NCBI RefSeq assembly: GCF_051903925.1 | Contig: NZ_CP173678.1 | Location: 1,488,001-1,552,000 of the forward strand | DNA: 64,000 nucleotides | Origin: G051903925 sp051903925 | GTDB lineage: Bacteria > Pseudomonadota > Alphaproteobacteria > Zavarziniales > Zavarziniaceae | Direction: 5' to 3' | Shown: piece by piece, positions 1 through 6,086 of the stretch | Position numbering within the stretch: the first letter of the stretch is position 1 | Layout: every line of letters begins with the position of its first letter | Position numbers and translations under genes: made by a program | Notes under the pieces: generated by a model | Databases searched by the model: none | What the model saw: the letters and a program-made list of their open reading frames with translations, nothing else | Told to the model about the DNA's origin: nothing

Positions 1-551
1 AGGAGCGCTTCAAGGCGTCGAACTTCCGCGCCGTGCCGGGCGCCATCGTGCGCCGCTCGGCCTATGTGGCGCCGGGCGTCGTGCTGATGCCGTGCTTCGT
101 CAATGTCGGCGCCTATATCGACCGCAACACCATGATCGACACCTGGTCGACCGTGGGCTCCTGCGCCCAGATCGGTGCCAACTGCCACATCTCGGGCGGC
201 GTGGGGATTGGCGGTGTGCTGGAGCCGTTGCAGGCCGAGCCCGTCATCATCGAGGACGACTGCTTCATCGGCGCGCGGTCCGAGGTCGCTGAAGGCGTGA
301 TCGTCGAGCAGGGCTCGGTCCTGGCCACGGGCACGTTCCTGACCGCCTCGACCAAGATCATCGACCGCGCGACCGGCGAGGTCTTCCGCGGCCGGGTGCC
401 CGCCTATTCGGTCGTCGTGCCGGGCACGATCGGGGGCGGCCAGGCGGCCGACGGCACGCCGTTGCCCGCCCTGGCCTGTGCCGTGATCGTGAAGCGGGTC
501 GACGCCGGGACGCGGTCCAAGACCTCGATCAACGACCTGCTGCGCGACTGA
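1..551 (+). CDS. dapD: 2,3,4,5-tetrahydropyridine-2,6-dicarboxylate N-succinyltransferase, C-terminal part (5' end outside window)
   Basis: The frame is open from base 3, so the gene is cut by the window start and only about 182 C-terminal residues are present of a family length near 280. DapD transfers succinyl from succinyl-CoA to tetrahydrodipicolinate in the succinylase branch of diaminopimelate/lysine synthesis, in the cytoplasm. The visible part is a left-handed beta-helix of hexapeptide repeats, including AVPGAIVRRSAYVAPGVVLM, the family signature NVGAYIDRNTMIDTW and QIGANCHISGGVGIGG, followed by the C-terminal strand region with VPAYSVVVPGTIGGG. dapE follows 7 bp after the stop, so the two very probably form one transcript for consecutive pathway steps. 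Identification is firm; the upstream part is not visible. Confidence 0.97.
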   Translation, partial: ERFKASNFRAVPGAIVRRSAYVAPGVVLMPCFVNVGAYIDRNTMIDTWSTVGSCAQIGANCHISGGVGIGGVLEPLQAEPVIIEDDCFIGARSEVAEGVIVEQGSVLATGTFLTASTKIIDRATGEVFRGRVPAYSVVVPGTIGGGQAADGTPLPALACAVIVKRVDAGTRSKTSINDLLRD

Positions 552-558
552 GCGCCGG

Positions 559-1704
559 ATGGCGGGCCTTCCCGACCCGGTCGACCTGGCGGCCGCGCTG
601 ATCCGCAGGCCCAGCGTGACCCCGGCCGACGCGGGGGCGCTGGATGTGCTGGAGCGGACGCTGGCCGACCTTGGCTTTGCCTGCCACCGCCTGCGCTTCG
701 AGGCGCCGGGGACCGAGCCGATCGAGAACCTGTACGCGGAAGCGGGGCAGGGCGCACCGCACTTCTGCTTTGCCGGTCATACCGACGTCGTGCCAACCGG
801 GCCCGAGGCGGAATGGAGCGAGCCGCCCTTTGCCGGCACGCTGCGCGACGGTTTCCTGTGGGGCCGGGGGGCGGCCGACATGAAGGGGGCGATTGCCGCC
901 TTTGTCGCCGCCGCCGCGGAGCGGCTGCAGCGCGGCCCATTACCGGGCACGATCAGCCTGCTGATCACGGGGGACGAGGAAGGGCCCGCCGTCAATGGCA
1001 CGGTGCGCGTGCTCGACTGGCTTGAGGCGCGCGGAATCCGCCCCGACTTCTGCGTGGTGGGGGAACCCACGAACCCGGACGCGCTGGGCGACATGATGAA
1101 GGTCGGCCGGCGCGGCAGCATCACCGCGCGGATCGCGGTCGAGGGCGTGCAGGGCCATGTCGCCTATCCCACCCGTGCCGACAATCCGCTGCCACGCCTG
1201 ATCCGCCTGCTGGAGCGCCTCAACGCCCGCGTGCTGGACGAGGGGACGGAGCACTTCCAGCCCTCGAACCTTGAGATCACCACGATCGACGTCGGCAATC
1301 CGGCCTCCAACGTCATCCCGGGGCGCGCCACGGCGCAGCTCAACATCCGCTTCAACGACCTGCATTCGGGTGCGGACCTGCAGGACTGGATCGCGCGGGA
1401 AGTGGCACAGGTCCAGGGGGCCAGCGCCAGCTTCGCCATCTCGGGCGAATCGTTCCTCTCTCCGCCCGGTCCCTATATCGACCTGGTCGCGGCCGCGGTC
1501 GCTGCGGAGACCGGCCGCATGCCGGAACGCTCCACCAGCGGGGGCACGTCGGACGCGCGCTTCATCCGCCGCCTGTGCCCGGTCGTGGAGTTCGGCCTGG
1601 TGGGCCAGACCATGCACAAGGTGGACGAGCGCGTGCCCGCAGCCGACATCGTCCGCCTGACCCGGATCTATGGGACGATCCTGGACCGCTTCTTCGCCGC
1701 CTGA
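559..1704 (+). CDS. dapE: Succinyl-diaminopimelate desuccinylase
   Basis: 381 residues, the usual length for DapE. It hydrolyses N-succinyl-LL-diaminopimelate to LL-diaminopimelate and succinate, downstream of DapD in lysine and peptidoglycan precursor synthesis. M20 peptidase-family metal and catalytic residues are visible: GHTDVVPTG (His74, Asp76), GRGAADMKGA (Asp107), GDEEGPA (Glu140, Glu141), VGEPT (Glu169), and the C-terminal TMHKVDE with the last His ligand. GGTSDARF near the C-terminus matches the DapE subgroup rather than ArgE or carboxypeptidases. The ATG lies 7 bp after the dapD stop, consistent with a dapD-dapE operon. Nothing unusual is seen. Confidence 0.97.
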   Translation: MAGLPDPVDLAAALIRRPSVTPADAGALDVLERTLADLGFACHRLRFEAPGTEPIENLYAEAGQGAPHFCFAGHTDVVPTGPEAEWSEPPFAGTLRDGFLWGRGAADMKGAIAAFVAAAAERLQRGPLPGTISLLITGDEEGPAVNGTVRVLDWLEARGIRPDFCVVGEPTNPDALGDMMKVGRRGSITARIAVEGVQGHVAYPTRADNPLPRLIRLLERLNARVLDEGTEHFQPSNLEITTIDVGNPASNVIPGRATAQLNIRFNDLHSGADLQDWIAREVAQVQGASASFAISGESFLSPPGPYIDLVAAAVAAETGRMPERSTSGGTSDARFIRRLCPVVEFGLVGQTMHKVDERVPAADIVRLTRIYGTILDRFFAA

Positions 1705-1724
1705 CACGACAGGCGACCCAATCC

Positions 1725-2345
1725 ATGCTGACGCTGCTGCCCATGCCGGATCGCGATGCGCTGGTGCATCATGTCCGCGCGGTGCTGCGGCTCATGCGCT
1801 TCGATGGCGCGGCGGCGGCCGACCTGGACCGCTCACCCGACGGGTTCTGGCAGTCGTTCGGCCTGATCCTGCTGATCCTTCCGGTCGGCCTGTTCCTGGG
1901 GATTGCCACGGAGTCGCTGCATCCCAGTTTCACGGCGGGACCGGAGGGCTGGTCCATGCTGGGCGTCGCCCTGCTGGCGATCGTCTTCTCGCTCGCCATG
2001 TGGTTCGGCTTCCCGCTGCTTCTTGTGCCACTGGTCCGCGCCTTTCGCGCGGAGGCGGGCTATGGCGCCTATGTTGTGGGCCGCAACTGGAGCGAACTCG
2101 TCTTCGAGGCGCTGCTGCTGCCGGTGCGGCTGGTCGTCCTGGCGACCGGGGACATGGACGGCTTTACTGCCCTTCTGGCCGTCGTGATCTATGTCTACTG
2201 GGTGCCCTTCAACTGGTACCTGGCAGCGGTGACCCTGCGCGCCGGGGCCCTGCTCAGCACCGTGGTCGTCCTGCTCAATATCCTGGTGACGCTGGGCCTC
2301 TACCTGATCCAGATCGAACTGCTGAGCCCCGCCGCGGCGGCCTGA
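1725..2345 (+). CDS. Yip1-like multi-pass membrane protein, function unknown
   Basis: 206 residues with about five hydrophobic segments, including FGLILLILPVGLFLGIA, GVALLAIVFSLAMWFGFPLL, ALLAVVIYVYWVPFNWYLAA and LLSTVVVLLNILVTLGLYLI. The frame is open further upstream, but that stretch is a shadow of dapE; the ATG at 1725, 20 bp after the dapE stop, is the natural start, with a second ATG six codons on. The size and pattern resemble small Yip1-domain proteins of alphaproteobacteria, whose role is unknown. The position suggests cotranscription with dapD-dapE. Inner-membrane location is inferred from hydrophobicity; no enzymatic motif is visible. Confidence 0.85.
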   Translation: MLTLLPMPDRDALVHHVRAVLRLMRFDGAAAADLDRSPDGFWQSFGLILLILPVGLFLGIATESLHPSFTAGPEGWSMLGVALLAIVFSLAMWFGFPLLLVPLVRAFRAEAGYGAYVVGRNWSELVFEALLLPVRLVVLATGDMDGFTALLAVVIYVYWVPFNWYLAAVTLRAGALLSTVVVLLNILVTLGLYLIQIELLSPAAAA

Positions 2346-2368
2346 TCCCGTGGGACCCCGGTGCCGCC

Positions 2369-3709
2369 CTACATGCGGCGGCGGGTCAGTTCCTCGATCA
2401 TGCCCAGGGGCAGGCCCTTCACGTCGCTGAAGTCGGCACCGTCGAGCAGGGCGCCGGTCAGGTCGGCCCCGGTCAGGTCGGCCCCGGCGAAGCTTGCGCC
2501 CTTCAAACAGGCATTGCTGAAGTCGACCGCGCGCAGCAGGGCATCGTCGAAGCGCACGCGCGTGCCGTCGATGCACGACAGGTTGGCGCCCGTCAGGTCA
2601 GCGCCGGCAAAGCTGGTGTCGATCGCCTTGCTGGCGCCCAGCGGCAGGGGCCGCAGGTCGGCGCCACGCAGGACCGCCTGGGTCAGGCGCGCCTCGCGGA
2701 AGCCGGCGCCCCGCAGGTCGGCCGTGGTGAAGTTGGTGCCGTCGCACAGGGCGGCGCTGAAATCGCACGAGCGGAACGACCCCTTGGACAGGTCGGCCCC
2801 GGTCAGCGTGGCAACGGCAAAGGTTGCAGCCGACAGGTCGACGCCGCCCAGTTCCACATGGGCCAGGCGCACGCCCGAGAAGTCGGCCCGGGAGCCGTCG
2901 CGGCCCAGCGACATGACCCAGGCAATGTGCTCGTAGATCATGGTCTGGATGCCCTTTTCCAGGGCGTCGATCCCGCGCGACAGCTTGGCGTTCGCGACCT
3001 TGGCGTTCTTCAGGTCGGCCGGCGTGTAGGAGGCGGTGCGCAGGTCGGCCCCATCCAGGTTGGCATGGTCCAGGTTGGCGCCGGTCAGGATGACGCCCTG
3101 CATGTTGCAGCCCGTCAGGTTGGCTTCCGACAGGTCAGCCCCCGTCAGCACGGCACCGCGCATCGTGGCGTTGGAGAAGTCGACGCCCTTGAACACGGCA
3201 CCCAGGCAGTTGGCATTGGTCAGGTCGGTGCGCCCACCCATGGCGCGGGACGCCTTGACCCGCTTCAGGCTGGCACCGCGGAAGCTGGCGCCCTCCATCC
3301 GTGTCTCGGTATGGTCCAGCAGCACGGGCTTCAGCGCGCCGTCCTGGTTGCGGATCAGCGTGCCCTCGCGCAGGTCCGCCGCCTCCAGGTTGGCTTCGCG
3401 CAGGCTGGCATCGGCCAGGCGCGTGCCGCGCAGCGTGGCGCGTCCCAACTGGGCGCCGGTCAGGTCCGCCCCCTTCAGGTCGGCGCCGAACAGGTTGCAG
3501 CCGGTCAGGTCGGCGCCACGGAAGCGCGAGCCCGCCAGGCGCATGCCGACCAGTTCCGCCTCCGCCAGCTTGCGCCCCGAAAAGTCCAGGTTCTCGGCCA
3601 CGTCCAGGGTCATGGCCATGCGGCGCGCGCCCTTCAGGCAGCGCAGGAAGCCCTGATGTTCCAGCAGCAGACGGTTCAACGTCGACTGGTCGATCACGGC
3701 CCCGCTCAT
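2369..3709 (-). CDS. Large pentapeptide-repeat protein
   Basis: 446 residues made mostly of A(D/N)LxG-type pentapeptides such as LTGCNLFGADLKGADLTGAQL-like stretches, covering roughly residues 45-430 with a short non-repeat interruption in the middle (around DALEKGIQTMIYEHIAWVMS). Such repeats fold into a right-handed quadrilateral beta-helix. Known members include DNA mimics that protect gyrase, but most large ones have no assigned role, so no function is claimed. There is no signal peptide or transmembrane segment, so it is probably cytoplasmic. It is convergent with the upstream membrane protein gene (23 bp between stops) and stands alone with its own AT-richer upstream region. The opposite-strand readings through this gene are shadows of the repeat. 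Confidence 0.93.
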   Translation of the reverse strand: MSGAVIDQSTLNRLLLEHQGFLRCLKGARRMAMTLDVAENLDFSGRKLAEAELVGMRLAGSRFRGADLTGCNLFGADLKGADLTGAQLGRATLRGTRLADASLREANLEAADLREGTLIRNQDGALKPVLLDHTETRMEGASFRGASLKRVKASRAMGGRTDLTNANCLGAVFKGVDFSNATMRGAVLTGADLSEANLTGCNMQGVILTGANLDHANLDGADLRTASYTPADLKNAKVANAKLSRGIDALEKGIQTMIYEHIAWVMSLGRDGSRADFSGVRLAHVELGGVDLSAATFAVATLTGADLSKGSFRSCDFSAALCDGTNFTTADLRGAGFREARLTQAVLRGADLRPLPLGASKAIDTSFAGADLTGANLSCIDGTRVRFDDALLRAVDFSNACLKGASFAGADLTGADLTGALLDGADFSDVKGLPLGMIEELTRRRM

Positions 3710-3841
3710 TCCGTACCCTCGTGCAGACGGACTCTCATCCGCTTATTCTGCCCACCACGGGTTAACAGAGTACCAATAACGAATCCGTTATGTTCAATTT
3801 TAGGGAATGTCTTCACAAATCGAATTCAACATTCCGTCAAG
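3710..3841. promoter_or_regulatory. AT-richer intergenic region with inverted repeat upstream of the pentapeptide gene
   Basis: This 132-bp gap holds the upstream region of the minus-strand pentapeptide gene and the 3' flank of the SMP-30 gene. It is clearly richer in A+T than its surroundings. A perfect inverted repeat ATAACG-aatc-CGTTAT lies at 3776-3791, about 70 bp upstream of the pentapeptide start, and could be an operator. No clear sigma-70 pair could be fixed by eye, so the promoter assignment is an inference from position. Confidence 0.4.
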
Positions 3842-4771
3842 TCATCGTCCCACAAGTTCTTTCCGATCGGCGATCCAGACGCGACCCGGACGTGGCTCGG
3901 TCATGTTGTCAAAGGATCCGGTCAGGGCCACTCGGTCGCCGTCAAAGGCGATATTCGTCAGGTACTGGGTGGGTACAGTCACGACATCAAGGAAGCTGCC
4001 GTCCGCGGCAAAGCGCCAGATCCGCCCCTGGCCGTATTCGCAGACCCACAGGACGCCGTCGGCATCGCGCTCCAGCCCGTCGGGGCCTGACTCGCGATAG
4101 TCGAAGCGGGCGGGCACGCCCAGGGCGTCCAGGTCCGCCAGCACGCGCGGCGGGCCCAGGCGCCGGTCGGCGGCGACGGGATAGGCCAGAACGCGGCGCG
4201 CCAGGTGCTCGTCCACGATCAGTTCGCCGCGCGCGGCGTCGTAGAGCACGCCATTGGCATAGTTCAGCCCTTCCACCACGCGCGTGGCCACGCCCTCGCG
4301 GTCGACATGGACGACGGAGCCGGTGGCCGGGGCGCCCTTCGCGAACATGCCGGCGTCGCTGAAGTAAAGGCCCCCGGCGCCGTCCGTCGTCGCGTCATTG
4401 GGATCGACGAAGGACGTGCCGTTGGCATCGCTGTCCAGGGTCGCCCAGGCCTTGCCCGTCTCGTCCAGCAGGACCAGCTTGCCCGCCAGGTGGCACAGCA
4501 CGACCAGGTCGCGCTCACGGAACGGCACGACCGCCGTCGGGCCGCAGGTCTCGCCCAGGTTCGCTCCGGACCAGAAGGTCTTCACCGCGGTGCCGTCCCA
4601 CTCGGCGACCCGCTCCCCGCTCATCTCGGTGAACAGCAACTTGCCCCGCCACCACAGGGGCCCCTCCGGATAGGCTGCAGGATCCAGCACGACCGTCTCC
4701 GCCGCCTGGAGCGGACCGGAAAGAAAAGAGAGAAGAAGTGCTGATGCAAGGAGACGAAGGCATCGCTGCAT
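3842..4771 (-). CDS. Exported SMP-30/gluconolactonase-like beta-propeller protein
   Basis: 309 residues from the ATG at 4771, chosen because it opens a clean signal peptide (MQRCLRLLASALLLSFLSGPLQA, cleavage near AET); a start 23 codons earlier would bury it. The mature part carries SMP-30/lactonase blade motifs: YPEGPLWWRGKLLFTEM, SFVDPNDATTDGAGGLYFSD, GLNYANGVLYD and ESGPDGLERDADGVLWVCEY. Family members hydrolyse lactones with a divalent metal held by Glu, Asn and Asp; the matching residues here would be the Glu of YPEG and the Asn/Asp of ANGV and GPDG. Export implies a periplasmic role on an extracellular lactone or ester, substrate unknown. It stands alone on the strand. Confidence 0.87.
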   Translation of the reverse strand: MQRCLRLLASALLLSFLSGPLQAAETVVLDPAAYPEGPLWWRGKLLFTEMSGERVAEWDGTAVKTFWSGANLGETCGPTAVVPFRERDLVVLCHLAGKLVLLDETGKAWATLDSDANGTSFVDPNDATTDGAGGLYFSDAGMFAKGAPATGSVVHVDREGVATRVVEGLNYANGVLYDAARGELIVDEHLARRVLAYPVAADRRLGPPRVLADLDALGVPARFDYRESGPDGLERDADGVLWVCEYGQGRIWRFAADGSFLDVVTVPTQYLTNIAFDGDRVALTGSFDNMTEPRPGRVWIADRKELVGR

Positions 4772-4903
4772 GACCCTGTTCCATCGTTGCCTGCCGGACC
4801 GCACTTTAGGATCAGCCGGGACATGTCGGAGGTGCACCAATCGCCGCGCTGCCTTGCTGGCAGTCGCACCAGGCCAGCGGATTGCCCCTCAAACTTGGAG
4901 AAA

Positions 4904-5245
4904 ATGAGTATGTCCTGGTCGCCGATAACTGAGGACGAGATCATCGAAATGATCCGAGTGTCCGAGGAGATGATGTCCGTCGAGGAGCGTCGGCTGTGGA
5001 ACTTGGTCCGCGTCGACCTCCAGAAATGGAACGAAGTGTCTTCCGGGAATGAGGGTGGCGGATTTTGGATCGTCGCAATTCTGGGACAGACAGTCATTTG
5101 GTACAATGACATCGAAGAGGGTTTCAATATTTCGAACTACAGCCGTCATGGAGAGATCAAAGACTATTGGTGCAATCAGGACGAATTGAATTGGGTGATA
5201 AAGCGGTTGCTAGATCACGTGAATGGCGATGGCAGTCTCGGATGA
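4904..5245 (+). CDS. Orphan low-G+C hypothetical protein, immunity-protein-like
   Basis: 113 residues, starting MSMSWSPITEDEIIEMIR. The ATG at 4904 is supported by a Shine-Dalgarno GGAG at 4897-4900. An upstream in-frame ATG at 4787 would add 39 residues with no similar character. Base composition is about half G+C by eye, clearly lower than neighbouring genes, and codon use is correspondingly different. The protein is acidic, with a compact alpha/beta pattern and a Trp/Tyr-rich core (FWIVAILGQTVIWYNDIEEGF, then DYWCNQDELNWVIKRLL). Size, acidity and isolation resemble small immunity-type proteins, but no toxin is adjacent, so this is only a guess. No signal peptide or membrane segment. It is followed directly by a repeat element, and is probably horizontally acquired. 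Confidence 0.7.
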   Translation: MSMSWSPITEDEIIEMIRVSEEMMSVEERRLWNLVRVDLQKWNEVSSGNEGGGFWIVAILGQTVIWYNDIEEGFNISNYSRHGEIKDYWCNQDELNWVIKRLLDHVNGDGSLG

Positions 5246-5325
5246 AAGAGAGGCTCACCGGAGCCGCCTTAAGATCCTGAGCGCAGGCGTAGAGGCGTTG
5301 CGGCAGACGCCCGGACCAACCGGCT

Positions 5326-5458
5326 CCCTCTCCCGTCCGCAGGGTGGGAGAGGGGTGGGGTGAGGGCCGGACGCGACGTCTCAGCGGACAGCGATGCGTG
5401 CCGAGGGCGGGATACCGCCCCCACTCTGCCCTCCCCCATCGCAAGCGACGGGGGAGGG
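5326..5458. repeat. Composite dispersed repeat, copy 1 (two GC-rich hairpins with a shared spacer)
   Basis: Left unit 5326-5355 is a hairpin of CCCTCTCCC...GGGAGAGGG type followed by GGTGGGGTGAGGGC. The right unit at 5429-5458 is CCCTCCCCC-atcgcaagcga-GGGGGAGGG style. The spacer carries GACGCGACGT and GGGCGGGATACCGCCCCCAC. The same order, inverted, recurs at 63102-63239 with conserved spacer segments (GGGGGCGGTATCC and AGACGTxGCGTCC), and a diverged relative lies at 58821-58941. It sits between the orphan gene and the GNAT gene. GC-rich hairpin repeats of this kind are common non-coding REP-like elements in alphaproteobacteria. Confidence 0.85.
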
Positions 5459-5459
5459 C

Positions 5460-6008
5460 TTATATCGCGACTATTAGTTCTATCGCTTTGCGCATGAAGA
5501 TGCGGTCCTGCCAGCCGCGGGCCGCTTCGTGGGCCGCGATCGCCATCAGTGCAGGCCCGTCAGGGACGAATGGCGCGAAGCCCAGCCGGCCGTAGAACGG
5601 CCCGTTCCACGGCACGTGCACAAAGGTGACCAGCGTCACCCAAGGCAATGCCCGGTCGCGCGCCAGCCCTTCGACCGCCGCCATCAGGGCGCGGCCCACG
5701 CCGCGGCCAGCGACCCGCGGCAGGGCCGACAACTCGTCCAGGTAGAGGGTGCCGTCGAGCACCTGGCACAGGGCAAAGCCGACCGGCTCGCCGTCAAGCC
5801 AGGCGACCAGGTCCAGGCCCTGGGCAGCGGCAGCCTCATGCTCCGGCACGCCCTGCGGCTCGCCCGCCGCAATCTGTGCCATGCCAATATCGGCAAAGCG
5901 GGCCCCCGCCGCCCGCTCGATCGCGGGAAGGCGTGCCACATCGGCCACAGCGGCAGCCCGGATGACGAGCGCGCTCGTCCCTGTTGCGTATGGCTGGCCT
6001 GAATTCAT
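5460..6008 (-). CDS. GNAT-family N-acetyltransferase
   Basis: 182 residues. The ATG at 6008 is preferred because AAGG lies 9 bp upstream; an ATG at 6035 would add nine residues. The acetyl-CoA-binding motif A is visible as LPRVAGRGVGRALMAAVEGLA (R-x-x-G-x-G), preceded by the strand LYLDELSAL, and motif B as FYGRLGFAPF. It therefore transfers an acetyl group to an amine whose identity cannot be read from the sequence. The gene is divergent from glnD with a short intergenic region, and its stop lies just beyond a repeat hairpin that could act as its terminator. Confidence 0.88.
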   Translation of the reverse strand: MNSGQPYATGTSALVIRAAAVADVARLPAIERAAGARFADIGMAQIAAGEPQGVPEHEAAAAQGLDLVAWLDGEPVGFALCQVLDGTLYLDELSALPRVAGRGVGRALMAAVEGLARDRALPWVTLVTFVHVPWNGPFYGRLGFAPFVPDGPALMAIAAHEAARGWQDRIFMRKAIELIVAI

Positions 6009-6086
6009 TGCATCGCGCCTTAAGGAAACCGACATCCCAGCACGCTATTCGATTGCTGTACGATAATGGGCGAGGGAGCCCAGGAC

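Noticed and set aside
2400..3700. Apparent tandem DNA repeat in the pentapeptide gene
   Set aside because: The periodicity is explained by pentapeptide coding repeats, not a separate repeat element.
5326..5458. CRISPR array or insertion sequence
   Set aside because: No regular spacers, no cas genes, no transposase; it is a hairpin repeat.
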